From Meconema thalassinum (Eukaryota; Arthropoda; Insecta; Orthoptera; Tettigoniidae), in NCBI GenBank assembly GCA_946902985.2, contig OX336388.2, positions 1,695,917,978 to 1,695,981,977 of the forward strand: a DNA stretch of 64,000 nucleotides, written 5' to 3'. Below the pieces are notes generated by a model. That model worked only from the letters and a program-made list of their open reading frames with translations. It searched no databases and was not told the DNA's origin. Position numbers and translations under genes: made by a program. Below, in pieces: positions 1 to 15,000 of this stretch (the first letter of the stretch is position 1; each line of letters opens with the position of its first letter).

Positions 1-3000
1 ATACAAATTATGACAGGTAACTGTAACTTCGTTACTTATTATGACAAGTAACAGTACCTTCGATGCTAATTATGACAGGAAACTGTTACTTCGATACTAA
101 TTATGACAAGTAACTGTAACTTCGATACTAATGATGACAGGTAACTGTAACTACGTTACTACTTATGACAAGTAACTGTAATTTCGATACAAATTATGGC
201 AGGTAACTGTAACTTCTATACTAATTATGACAGGTAACAGTAACTTCGATACTAATTATGACAAGTAACAGTAACTTCGATACTTATTATGACAAGAAAC
301 TGTAATTTCGAAACTAATTATGACAGGTAACTGTAACTTCGTTACTAATTATGACAAGTAACTGTAATATCGATACAAATTATGGCAGGTAACTGTAACT
401 TCGATTCTAATTATGACAGGTAATTTACTTCGATACAAATTATGACAAGTAACTGTAACTTCGATACTAATTATGAGAGGTAACTGTTACTTCGATATTA
501 ATAATGACAATTAACTCTAACTTCGTTACTAATTATGACAAGTAACTGTAATGTTCATAAAAAATTATGGCAGGTAACTGTAACTTCGATACTAATTATG
601 ACAGGTAACAGTAACTTCGATACTAATTATGACAAGTAACAGTAACTTCGATACTAATTATGACAAGAAACTGTAATTTCGAAACTAATTATGACAGGTA
701 ACTGTAACATCGTTACTAATTATGACAAGTAACTGTAATTTCGATACAAATTATGGCAGGTAACTGTAACTTCGATACTAATTATGACAGGTAACAATAA
801 CTTCGATACAAATAATGACAAGTAAATGTAACTTCGTTACTAATTATGACAGGTAATTGTTACTTCGATATTAATAATGACAATTAACTCTAACTTCGTT
901 ACTAATTATGACAAGTAACTGTAATTTTCATTAAAAAAATTATGGCAGGTAACTGTAACTTCGATACTAGTTATGACAGGTAAGAGTAACTTCGATACTA
1001 ATTATGACAAGTAACTGTACCTTCGATACTAATTATGACAGGTAACTGTAACATCGTTACCAATTATGACAAGTAACTGTAATTTCGATACAATTTATGG
1101 CAGGTAATTGTAATTTCGATACTAATTATGACAGGTAACAGTACCTTCGATGCTAATTATGACAGGAAACTGTTACTTCGATACTAATTATGACAAGTAA
1201 CTGTAACTTCGATACTAATGATGACAGGTAACTGTAACTACGTTACTACTTATGACAAGTAACTGTAATTTCGATACAAATTATGGCAGGTAACTCTAAC
1301 ATCGATACTAATTATGACAGGTAACAGTATCTTCGATACTAATTATGACAAGTAACTATAACTTCGATACAAATTATGACAGGTAACTGTAACTTCGATA
1401 CTAATTATGACAAGAAACTCTAACTTCGTTACTAATTATGACAAGTAACTCTAATTATGATTAAAATTATGGTGGGTAACTGTAACTTCAATACTAATTA
1501 TGACAGGTCACAGTAACTTCGATACTTATTATGACAGGTAACTGTAACTTCGTTACTAATTATGACAAGTAACTTTAATTTCGATGCAAATTATGGCAGG
1601 TAACTGTAACTTCGTTACCAATTATGACAAGTCCCTGTAATTTTGATACAAATTATGGCAGGTAACTGCAACTTCCATACTAATTATGACAGGTAACAAT
1701 AACTTCGATACTAATTATGACAGGAAAGTGTAACTTCGTTACTAATTATGACAAGTAACTGTAATTTCGATACAAATTATGACAGGTAACTGTAACTTCG
1801 TTACTAATTATGACAAGTAACAGTACCTTCGATGCTAATTATGACAGGTAACTGTAACTTCGATACTAATTATGACAAGGAACTGTAATTTCGATACAAA
1901 TTATGGCAGGTAACTGTAACTTAGTTACTAATTATGACAAGTGACTGTAATTTCGATACAAAATTTGGCAGGTAACTGTAACTTCGATACTAATTATGTC
2001 AGGTAACAGTAACTTCGATACTAATTATGACAAGTAACTGTAACTTCGATACTAATTAAGACAGGTAACTGTAACTTCGATACTAATTATGACAAGATAC
2101 TCTAACTTCGTTACTAATTATGACAGGTAACAGTAACTTCGATACTAATTACGACAGGTAACTGTTACTTCGTTACTAATTATGACAAGTACCTTTAATT
2201 TCGATACAAATTATGGCAGGTAACTGTAACTTCGTTACTAATTATGACAAGTCCCTGTAATTTCGATACAAATTATGGCAGGTATCTGTAACTTCCATAC
2301 TAATTATGACAGGTAACAGTAACTTCGATACTAATTATAACAGGAAAGTGTAACATCGTTACTAATTATGACAAGTAACTGTAACTTCGATACTAATGAT
2401 GACAGGTAACTGTAACTACGTTACTACTTATGACAAGTAACTGTAATTTCGATACAAATTATGGCAGGTAACTGTAAATTCGATACTAATTTTGACAGGT
2501 AACAGTAACTTCGATACAAATTATGACAAGTAACAGTAACTTCGATACTAATTATGACAAGAAACTGTAATTTCGAAACTAATTATGACAGGTAACTGTA
2601 ACATCGTTACTAATTATGACAAGTAACTGTAATTTCGATACAAATTAAGGCAGGTAACTGTAACTTCGATACTAATTATGACAGGTAACTGTAACTTCGA
2701 TACAAATTATGACAAGTAACTGTAACTTCGATACTATTTATGACATGTAACTGTTACTTCGATATTAATAATGGCAATTAACTCTAACTTCGTTACTAAT
2801 TATGACAAGTAACTGTAATTTTCATAAAAAATTATGGCAGGTAACTGTAACTTCGATACTAATTATGACAAGGAACTGTAATTTCGATACAAATTATGGC
2901 AGGTAACTGTAACTTCGATACTAATTATGACAGGTAAGAGTAACTTCGATACTAATTATGACAAGTAACTGCAACTTCGATACTAATTATGACAGGTAAC

Positions 3001-4959
3001 TGTAAGATCGTTACTAATTATGACAAGTAACTGTAATTTCGATACAAATTATGGCAGGTAATTATAATTTCGATACTAATTATGACAGGTAACAATAACA
3101 TCGATACTAATTATGACAAGTAACTGTAACTTCGATACTTATTATGACAGGTAACTGTAACCTCGTTACTAATTATGACAAGTAACTGTAATTTCGATAC
3201 AAATTGTGGCAGGTAACTGTAACTTCGATACTAATTATGATAGGTAACAGTAACATCGATACTAATTATGACAAGTAACTGTAACTTCGATACTTATTAT
3301 GACAGGTAACTGTAACCTCGTTACTAATTATGACAAGTAACTGTAATTTCGATACAAATTATGGCAGGTAACTGTAACTTCGATACTAATTATGACAAGT
3401 AACTGTAACTTCGATACTAATTATAATAAGTAACTGTAACTTCGATACTAATTATTACAGGTAATTGTAACTTCGTTACTAATTATGACAAGTAACTGTA
3501 ATTTCGTTACAAATTATGGCAGGTAATTTCGATACTATTTGTGACAGGTAACAGTAACTTCGATACTAATTATGACAAGTAACAGTAACTTCGATACTAA
3601 TTATGACAAGTAACTGTAACTTCGATACTAATTATGACAGGTAACTGTAACTTCGCGACTAATTATGACAAGTAACTGTAATTACGATACAAATTATGTC
3701 AGGTAACTGTAACTTCGATACTAATTATGACAGGTAACTGTAACTTCGATACTAATTATGACAAGGAACTGTAATTTCGATACAAATTATGGCAGGTAAC
3801 TGTAACTTCGTTACTAATTATGACAAGTAACTGTAATTTCGATACAAATATTGGCAGGTAACTGTAACTTCGATACTAATTATGTCAGGTATCAGTAACT
3901 TCGATACTAATTATGACAAGTAACTGTAACTTCGTTACTAATTTTGACAGGTAACTGTAACTTCGTGACTAATTATGACAAGTAACTGTAATTTCGATAC
4001 AAATTATGGCAGGTAACTGTAACTTCGATACTAATTATGACAGCTAACAGTAACTTCGATACTAATTATGACAAGTAACTGTAACTTCGATACAAGTTAT
4101 GACAGGTAACTGTAACTTCGATACTAATTATGACAAGAAACTCTAACTTCGTTACTAATTATGACAAGTAACTGTAATTTAGATAAAAAATTATGGTGGG
4201 TAACTGTAACTTCAATACTAATTATGACAGATAACAGTAACTTCGATACTAATTATGACAGGTAACTGTAACTTCGTTACTAATTATAACAAGTAACTTT
4301 AATTTCGATACAAATTATGGCAGGTAACTGTAACTTCGGTACTAATTATGACAAGTCCCTGTAATTTCGAAACAAATTATGACAGGTAACAGTAACTTCG
4401 ATACTAATTATGACAGGAAAGTGTAACATCGTTACTAATTATGACAAGTAACTGTAATTTCGATACAAATTATGGCAGGTAACTGTAACTTCGATACTAA
4501 TTATGACAGGTAACAGTAACTTCGATACTAATTATGACAAGTAACTGTAACTACGATACAAGTTATGACAGGTAACTGTAACTTCGATACTAATTATGAC
4601 AAGAAACTCTAACTTCGTTACTAATTATGACAAGTAACTGTAATTTAGATAAAAAATTATGGTGGGTAACTCTAACTTCAATACTAATTATGACAGATAA
4701 CAGTAACTTCGATACTAATTATGACAGGTAACTGTAACTTCGTTACTAATTATGACAAGTAACTTTAATTTCGATACAAATTATGGCAGGTAACTGTAAC
4801 TTCGTTACTAATTATGACAAGTCCCTGTAATTTCGATACAAATTATGGCAGGTATCTGTAACTTCCATATTAATTATGACAGGTAACAGTAACTTCGATA
4901 CTAATTATGACAGGAAAGTATAACATCGTTACTAATTATGACAAGTAACTGTAATTTCG
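1..4959 (+). repeat. Higher-order satellite block, 4959 bp (copy 1)
   Basis: The sequence starting at base 1 (ATACAAATTATGACAGG followed by a TTCGTTACTTATTATGAC monomer) recurs at 4960, 7164 and 12035. This copy is nearly the same, monomer by monomer, as 7164-12034. For example, the short monomer TAATTTACTT is at 421 and again at 7584, and the unusual ATGGCAATTA monomer is at 2771 and 9933. The true left edge may lie before the window. Such a block is best explained by unequal exchange within the array. Confidence 0.75.
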
Positions 4960-7163
4960 ATACAAATTATGACAGGTAACTGTAACTTCGTTACTTATTA
5001 TGACAAGTAACAGTACCTTCGATGCTAATTATGACAGGAAACTGTTACTTCGATACTAATTATGACAAGTAACTGTAACTTCGATACTAATGATGACAGG
5101 TAACTGTAACTACGTTACTACTTATGACAAGTAACTGTAATTTCGATACAAATTATGGCAGGTAACTGTAACTTCTATACTAATTATGACAGGTAACAGT
5201 AACTTCGATACTAATTATGACAAGTAACAGTAACTTCGATACTTATTATGACAAGAAACTGTAATTTCGAAACTAATTATGACAGGTAACTGTAACTTCG
5301 TTACTAATTATGACAAGTAACTGTAATATCGATACAAATTATGGCAGGTAACTGTAACTTCGATTCTAATTATGACAGGTAATTTACTTCGATACAAATT
5401 ATGACAAGTAACTGTAACTTCGATACTAATTATGAGAGGTAACTGTTACTTCGATATTAATAATGACAATTAACTCTAACTTCGTTACTAATTATGACAA
5501 GTAACTGTAATGTTCATAAAAAATTATGGCAGGTAACTGTAACTTCGATACTAATTATGACAGGTAACAGTAACATCGATACTAATTATGACAAGTAACA
5601 GTAACTTCGATACTAATTATGACAAGAAACTGTAATTTCGAAACTAATTATGACAGGTAACTGTAACATCGTTACTAATTATGACAAGTAACTGTAATTT
5701 CGATACAAATTATGGCAGGTAACTGTAACTTCGATACTAATTATGACAGGTAACAATAACTTCGATACAAATAATGACAAGTAACTGTAACTTCGATACT
5801 AATTATGACAGGTAATTGTTACTTCGAAATTAATAATGACAATTAACTCTAACTTCGTTACTAATTATGACAAGTAACTGTAATTTTCATTAAAAAAATT
5901 ATGGCAGGTAACTGTAACTTCGATACTAGTTATGACAGGTAAGAGTAACTTCGATACTAATTATGACAAGTAACTGTAACTTCGATACTAATTATGACAG
6001 GTAACTGTAAGATCGTTACTAATTATGACAAGTAACTGTAATTTCGATACAAATTATGGCAGGTAACTCTAACATCGATACTAATTATGACAGGTAACAG
6101 TATCTTCGATACTAATTATGACAAGTAACTATAACTTCGATACAAATTATGACAGGTAACTGTAACTTCGATACTAATTATGACAAGAAACTCTAACTTC
6201 GTTACTAATTATGACAAGTAACTGTAATTATGATAAAAATTATGGTGGGTAACTGTAACTTCAATACTAATTATGACAGGTCACAGTAACTTCGATACTT
6301 ATTATGACAGGTAACTGTAACTTCGTTACTAATTATGACAAGTAACTTTAATTTCGATACAAATTATGGCAGGTAACTGTAACTTCGTTACCAATTATGA
6401 CAAGTCCCTGTAATTTTGATACAAATTATGGCAGGTAACTGCAACTTCCATACTAATTATGACAGGTAACAATAACTTCGATACTAATTATGACAGGAAA
6501 GTGTAACTTCGTTACTAATTATGACAAGTAACTGTAATTTCGATACAAATTATGACAGGTAACTGTAACTTCGTTACTAATTATGACAAGTAACAGTACC
6601 TTCGATGCTAATTATGACAAGTAACTGTAACTTCGATACTAATTATGACAAGGAACGGTAATTTCGATACAAATTATGGCAGGTAACTGTAACTTCGTTA
6701 CTAATTATGACAGGTAACTGTAACTTCGATACTAATTATGACAAGTAACTGTAACGTCGATACTAATTATGACAGGTAACTGTAACTTCGATACTAATTA
6801 TGACAAGAAACTCTAACTTCGTTACTAATTTTGACAAGTAACTGTAATTTAGATAAAGAATTATGGTGGGTAACTCTAACTTCAATACTAATTATGACAG
6901 ATAACAGTAACTTCGATACTAATTATGACAGGTAACTGTAACTTCGTTACTAATTATGACAAGTAACTTTAATTTCGATACAAAGTATGGCAGGTAACTG
7001 TAACTTCGTTACTAATTATGGCAAGTCCCTGTAATTTCGATACAAATTATGGCAGGTATCTGTAACTTCCATATTAATTATGACAGGTAACAGTAACTTC
7101 GATACTAATTATGACAGGAAAGTATAACATCGTTACTAATTATGACAAGTAACTGTAATTTCG
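4960..7163 (+). repeat. Shortened higher-order block, 2204 bp
   Basis: The first kilobase follows positions 1 to about 1040 at a constant offset of 4959; the short TAATTTACTT monomer at 421 recurs at 5380. Near 6005 it switches to a variant with TAAGATCG as at 3003, then matches the 1285-1900 region. The last part resembles 4640-4959, with some monomers (AAGGAACGGTAATTTCG near 6650) closer to those near 15770. It is a mosaic of at least three source stretches, which suggests repeated recombination inside the array. Confidence 0.65.
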
Positions 7164-10100
7164 ATACAAATTATGACAGGTAACTGTAACTTCGTTACTT
7201 ATTATGACAAGTAACAGTACCTTCGATGCTAATTATGACAGGAAACTGTTACTTCGATACTAATTATGACAAGTAACTGTAACTTCGATACTAATGATGA
7301 CAGGTAACTGTAACTACGTTACTACTTATGACAAGTAACTGTAATTTCGATACAAATTATGGCAGGTAACTGTAACTTCTATACTAATTATGACAGGTAA
7401 CAGTAACTTCGATACCAATTATGACAAGTAACAGTAACTTCGATACTTATTATGACAAGAAACTGTAATTTCGAAACTAATTATGACAGGTAACTGTAAC
7501 TTCGTTACTAATTATGACAAGTAACTGTAATATCGATACAAATTATGGCAGGTAACTGTAACTTCGATTCTAATTATGACAGGTAATTTACTTCGATACA
7601 AATTATGACAAGTAACTGTAACTTCGATACTAATTATGAGAGGTAACTGTTACTTCGATATTAATAATGACAATTAACTCTAACTTCGTTACTAATTATG
7701 ACAAGTAACTGTAATGTTCATAAAAAATTATGGCAGGTAACTGTAACTTCGATACTAATTATGACAGGTAACAGTAACTTCGATACTAATTATGACAAGT
7801 AACAGTAACTTCGATACTAATTATGACAAGAAACTGTAATTTCGAAACTAATTATGACAGGTAACTGTAACATCGTTACTAATTATGACAAGTAACTGTA
7901 ATTTCGATACAAATTATGGCAGGTAACTGTAACTTCGATACTAATTATGACAGGTAACAATAACTTCGATACAAATAATGACAAGTAACTGTAACTTCGA
8001 TACTAATTATGACAGGTAATTGTTACTTCGATATTAATAATGACAATTAACTCTAACTTCGTTACTAATTATGACAAGTAACTGTAATTTTCATAAAAAA
8101 ATTATGGCAGGTAACTGTAACATCGATACTAGTTATGACAGGTAAGAGTAACTTCGATACTAATTATGACAAGTAACTGTAACTTCGATACTAATTATGA
8201 CAGGTAACTGTAACATCGTTACCAATTATGACAAGTAACTGTAATTTCGATACAATTTATGGCAGGTAATTGTAATTTCGATACTAATTATGACAGGTAA
8301 CAGTACCTTCGATGCTAATTATGACAGGAAACTGTTACTTCGATACTAATTATGACAAGTAACTGTAACTTCGATACTAATGATGACAGGTGACTGTAAC
8401 TACGTTACTACTTATGACAAGTAACTGTAATTTCGATACAAATTATGGCAGGTAACTCTAACATCGATACTAATTATGACAGGTAACAGTATCTTCGATA
8501 CTAATTATGACAAGTAACTATAACTTCGATACAAATTATGACAGGTAACTGTAACTTCGATACTAATTATGACAAGAAACTCTAACTTCGTTACTAATTA
8601 TGACAAGTAACTCTAATTATGATTAAAATTATGGTGGGTAACTGTAACTTCAATACTAATTATGACAGGTCACAGTAACTTCGATACTTATTATGACAGG
8701 TAACTGTAACTTCGTTACTAATTATGACAAGTAACTTTAATTTCGATGTAAATTATGGCAGGTAACTGTAACTTCGTTACCAATTATGACAAGTCCCTGT
8801 AATTTTGATACAAATTATGGCAGGTAACTGCAACTTCCATACTAATTATGACAGGTAACAATAACTTCGATACTAATTATGACAGGAAAGTGTAACTTCG
8901 TTACTAATTATGACAAGTAACTGTAATTTCGATACAAATTATGACAGGTAACTGTAACTTCGTTACTAATTATGACAAGTAACAGTACCTTCGATGCTAA
9001 TTATGACAGGTAACTGTAACTTCGATACTAATTATGACAAGGAACTGTAATTTCGATACAAATTATGGCAGGTAACTGTAACTTAGTTACTAATTATGAC
9101 AAGTGACTGTAATTTCGATACAAAATTTGGCAGGTAACTGTAACTTCGATACTAATTATGTCAGGTAACAGTAACTTCGATACTAATTATGACAAGTAAC
9201 TGTAACATCGATACTAATTAAGACAGGTAACTGTAACTTCGATACTAATTATGACAAGATACTCTAACTTCGTTACTAATTATGACAGGTAACAGTAACT
9301 TCGATACTAATTACGACAGGTAACTGTTACTTCGTTACTAATTATGACAAGTACCTTTAATTTCGATACAAATTATGGCAGGTAACTGTAACTTCGTTAC
9401 TAATTATGACAAGTCCCTGTAATTTCGATACAAATTATGGCAGGTATCTGTAACTTCCATACTAATTATGACAGGTAACAGTAACTTCGATACTAATTAT
9501 AACAGGAAAGTGTAACATCGTTACTAATTATGACAAGTAACTGTAACTTCGATACTAATTATGACAGGTAACTGTAACTACGTTACTACTTATGACAAGT
9601 AACTGTAATTTCGATACAAATTATGGCAGGTAACTGTAAATTCGATACTAATTTTGACAGGTAACAGTAACTTCGATACAAATTATGACAAGTAACAGTA
9701 ACTTCGATACTAATTATGACAAGAAACTGTAATTTCGAAACTAATTATGACAGGTAACTGTAACATCGTTACTAATTATGACAAGTAACTGTAATTTCGA
9801 TACAAATTAAGGCAGGTAACTGTAACTTCGATACTAATTATGACAGGTAACTGTAACTTCGATACAAATTATGACAAGTAACTGTAACTTCGATACTATT
9901 TATGACATGTAACTGTTACTTCGATATTAATAATGGCAATTAACTCTAACTTCGTTACTAATTATGACAAGTAACTGTAATTTTCATAAAAAATTATGGC
10001 AGGTAACTGTAACTTCGATACTAATTATGACAAGGAACTGTAATTTCGATACAAATTATGGCAGGTAACTGTAACTTCGATACTAATTATGACAGGTAAG

Positions 10101-12034
10101 AGTAACTTCGATACTAATTATGACAAGTAACTGCAACTTCGATACTAATTATGACAGGTAACTGTAAGATCGTTACTAATTATGACAAGTAACTGTAATT
10201 TCGATACAAATTATGGCAGGTAATTATAATTTCGATACTAATTATGACAGGTAACAATAACATCGATACTAATTATGACAAGTAACTGTAACTTCGATAC
10301 TTATTATGACAGGTAACTGTAACCTCGTTACTAATTATGACAAGTAACTGTAATTTCGATACAAATTGTGGCAGGTAACTGTAACTTCGATACTAATTAT
10401 GATAGGTAACAGTAACATCGATACTAATTATGACAAGTAACTGTAACTTCGATACTTATTATGACAGGTAACTGTAACCTCGTTACTAATTATGACAAGT
10501 AACTGTAATTTCGATACAAATTATGGCAGGTAACTGTAACTTCGATACTAATTATGACAAGTAACTGTAACTTCGATACTAATTATAATAAGTAACTGTA
10601 ACTTCGATACTAATTATTACAGGTAATTGTAACTTCGATACTAATTATGACAAGTAACAGTAACTTCGATACTAATTATGACAAGTAACTGTAACTTCGA
10701 TACTAATTATGACAGGTAACTGTAACTTCGCGACTAATTATGACAAGTAACTGTAATTACGATACAAATTATGTCAGGTAACTGTAACTTCGATACTAAT
10801 TATGACAGGTAACTGTAACTTCGATACTAATTATGACAAGGAACTGTAATTTCGATACAAATTATGGCAGGTAACTGTAACTTCGTTACTAATTATGACA
10901 AGTAACTGTAATTTCGATACAAATATTGGCAGGTAACTGTAACTTCGATACTAATTATGTCAGGTATCAGTAACTTCGATACTAATTATGACAAGTAACT
11001 GTAACTTCGTTACTAATTTTGACAGGTAACTGTAACTTCGTGACTAATTATGACAAGTAACTGTAATTTCGATACAAATTATGGCAGGTAACTGTAACTT
11101 CGATACTAATTATGACAGGTAACAGTAACTTCGATACTAATTATGACAAGTAACTGTATCTTCGATACAAGTTATGACAGGTAACTGTAACTTCGATACT
11201 AATTATGACAAGAAACTCTAACTTCGTTACTAATTATGACAAGTAACTGTAATTTAGATAAAAAATTATGATGGGTAACTGTAACTTCAATACTAATTAT
11301 GACAGATAACAGTAACTTCGATACTAATTATGACAGGTAACTGTAACTTCGTTACTAATTATAACAAGTAACTTTAATTTCGATACAAATTATGGCAGGT
11401 AACTGTAACTTCGGTACTAATTATGACAAGTCCCTGTAATTTCGAAACAAATTATGACAGGTAACAGTAACTTCGATACTAATTATGACAGGAAAGTGTA
11501 ACATCGTTACTAATTATGACAAGTAACTGTAATTTCGATACAAATTATGGCAGGTAACTGTAACTTCGATACTAATTATGACAGGTAACAGTAACTTCGA
11601 TACTAATAATGACAAGTAACTGTAACTACGATACAAGTTATGACAGGTAACTGTAACTTCGATACTAATTATGACAAGAAACTCTAACTTCGTTACTAAT
11701 TATGACAAGTAACTGTAATTTAGATAAAAAATTATGGTGGGTAACTCTAACTTCAATACTAATTATGACAGATAACAGTAACTTCGATACTAATTATGAC
11801 AGGTAACTGTAACTTCGTTACTAATTATGACAAGTAACTTTAATTTCGATACAAATTATGGCAGGTAACTGTAACTTCGTTACTAATTATGACAAGTCCC
11901 TGTAATTTCGATACAAATTATGGCAGGTATCTGTAACTTCCATATTAATTATGACAGGTAACAGTAACTTCGATACTAATTATGACAGGAAAGTATAAGA
12001 TCGTTACTAATTATGACAAGTAACTGTAATTTCG
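7164..12034 (+). repeat. Higher-order satellite block, 4871 bp (copy 2)
   Basis: This is a second copy of 1-4959. The offset is 7162-7163 for the first half and drops to 7075 by position 11491, so about 87 bp is missing near 10630. The missing piece corresponds to two 31-bp monomers plus one shortened 25-bp monomer seen at about 3475-3560. Apart from this deletion, only scattered single-base differences were seen. Confidence 0.75.
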
Positions 12035-15000
12035 ATACAAATTATGACAGGTAACTGTAACTTCGTTACTTATTATGACAAGTAACAGTACCTTCGATGC
12101 TAATTATGACAGGAAACTGTTACTTCGATACTAATTATGACAAGTAACTGTAACTTCGATACTAATGATGACAGGTAACTGTAACTACGTTACTACTTAT
12201 GACAAGTAACTGTAATTTCGATACAAATTATGGCAGGTAACTGTAACTTCGATACTAATTTTGACAGGTAACAGTAACTTCGATACAAATTATGACAAGT
12301 AACAGTAACTTCGATACTAATTATGACAAGAAACTGTAATTTCGAAACTAATTATGACAGGTAACTGTAACATCGTTACTAATTATGACAAGTAACTGTA
12401 ATTTCGATACAAATTAAGGCAGGTAACTGTAACTTCGATACTAATTATGACAGGTAACTGTAACTTCGATACAAATTATGACAAGTAACTGTAACTTCGA
12501 TACTATTTATGACAGGTAACTGTTACTTCGATATTAATAATGACAATTAACTCTAACTTCGTTACTAATTATGACAAGTTACTGTAATTTTCATAAAAAA
12601 ATTATGGCAGGTAACTGTAACTTCGATACTAATTATGACAAGGAACTGTAATTTCGATACAAATTATGGCAGGTAACTGTAACTTCGATACTAATTATGA
12701 CAGGTAAGAGTAACTTCGATACTAATTATGACAAGTAACTGTAACTTCGATACTAATTATGACAGGTAACTGTAACATCGTTACTAATTATGACAAGTAA
12801 CTGTAATTTCGATACAAATTATGGCAGGTAATTATAATTTCGATACTAATTATGACAGGTAACAGTAACATCGATACTAATTATGACAAGTAACTGTAAC
12901 TTCGATACTTATTATGACAGGTAACTGTAACCTCGTTACTAATTATGACAAGTAACTGTAATTTCGATACAAATTGTGGCAGGTTACTGTAACTTCGATA
13001 CTAATTATGACAGGTAACAGTAACATCGATACTAATTATGACAAGTAACTGTAACTTCGATACTTATTATGACAGGTAACTGTAACCTCGTTACTAATTA
13101 TGACAAGTAACTGTAATTTCGATACAAATTATGGCAGGTAACTGTAACTTCGATACTAATTATGACAAGTAACTGTAACTTCGATACTAATTATAATAAG
13201 TAACTGTAACTTCGATACTAATTATTACAGGTAATTGTAACTTCGTTACTAATTATGACAAGTAACTGTAAATTCGTTACAAATTATGGCAGGTAATTTC
13301 GATACTAATTGTGACAGGTAACAGTAACTTCGATACTAATTATGACAAGTAACAGTAACTTCGATACTAATTATGACAAGTAACTGTAACTTCGATACTA
13401 ATTATGACAGGTAACTGTAACTTCGCGACTAATTATGACAAGTAACTGTAATTACGATACAAATTATGTCAGGTAACTGTAACTTCGATACTAATTATGA
13501 CAGGTAACTGTAACTTCGATACTAATTATGACAAGGAACTGTAATTTCGATACAAATTATGGCAGGTAACTGTAACTTCGTTACTAATTATGACAAGTAA
13601 CTGTAATTTCGATACAAATATTGGCAGGTAACTGTAACTTCGATACTAATTATGTCAGGTATCAGTAACTTCGATACTAATTATGACAAGTAACTGTAAC
13701 TTCGTTACTAATTTTGACAGGTAACTGTAACTTCGTGACTAACTATGACAAGTAACTGTAATTTCGATACAAATTATGGCAGGTAACTGTAACTTCGATA
13801 CTAATTATGACAGGTAACAGTAACTTCGATACTAATTATGACAAGTAACTGTAACTTAGATACAAGTTATGACAGGTAACTGTAACTTCGATACTAATTA
13901 TGACAAGAAACTCTAACTTCGTTACTAATTATGACAAGTAACTGTAATTTAGATAAAAAATTATGGTGGGTAACTGTAACTTCAATACTAATTATGACAG
14001 ATAACAGTAACTTCGATACTAATTATGGCAGGTAACTGTAACTTCGTTACTAATTAAAACAAGTAACTTTAATTTCGATACAAATTATGGCAGGTAACTG
14101 TAACTTCGGTACTAATTATGACAAGTCCCTGTAATTTCGAAACAAATTATGACAGGTAACAGTAACTTCGATACTAATTATGTCAGGAAAGTGTAACATC
14201 GTTACTAATTATGACAAGTAACTGTAATTTCGATACAAATTATGGCAGGTAATTGTAATTTCGATACTAATTATGACAGGTTACAGTAACTTCGATACTA
14301 ATTATGACAAATAACAGTTACTTCGATACTAATTATGACAAGTAACTGTAACTTCGATACTAATTATGACAGGTAACTGTAACTTCGCGACTAATTATGA
14401 CAAGTAACTGTAATTTCGATACAAATTATGGCAGGTAACTGTAACTTCGATACTAATTATGACAGGTAACTGTAACTTCGATACTAATTATGACAAGGAA
14501 CTTTAATTTCGATACAAATTATGGCAGGTAACTGTAACTTCGATACTAATTATGTCAGGTATCAGTAACTTCGATACTAATTATGACAAGTAACTGTAAC
14601 TTCGTTACTAATTATGACAGGTAACTGTAACTTCGTGACTAATTATGACAAGTAACTGTAATTTCGATACAAATTATGGCAGGTAACTGTAACTTCGATA
14701 CTAATTATGACAGGTAACAGCAACTTCGATACTAATTATGACAAGTAACTGTAACTTCGATACAAGTTATGACAGGTAACTGTAACTTCGATACTAATTA
14801 TGACAAGAAACTCTAACTTCGTTACTAATTATGACAAGTAACTGTAATTTAGATAAAAAATTATGGTGGGTAACTGTAACTTCAATACTAATTATGACAT
14901 GTCCCTGTAATTTCGAAACAAATTATGACAGGTAACAGTAACTTCGATACTAATTATGACAGGAAAGTGTAACTTCGTTACTAATTATGACAAGTAACTG

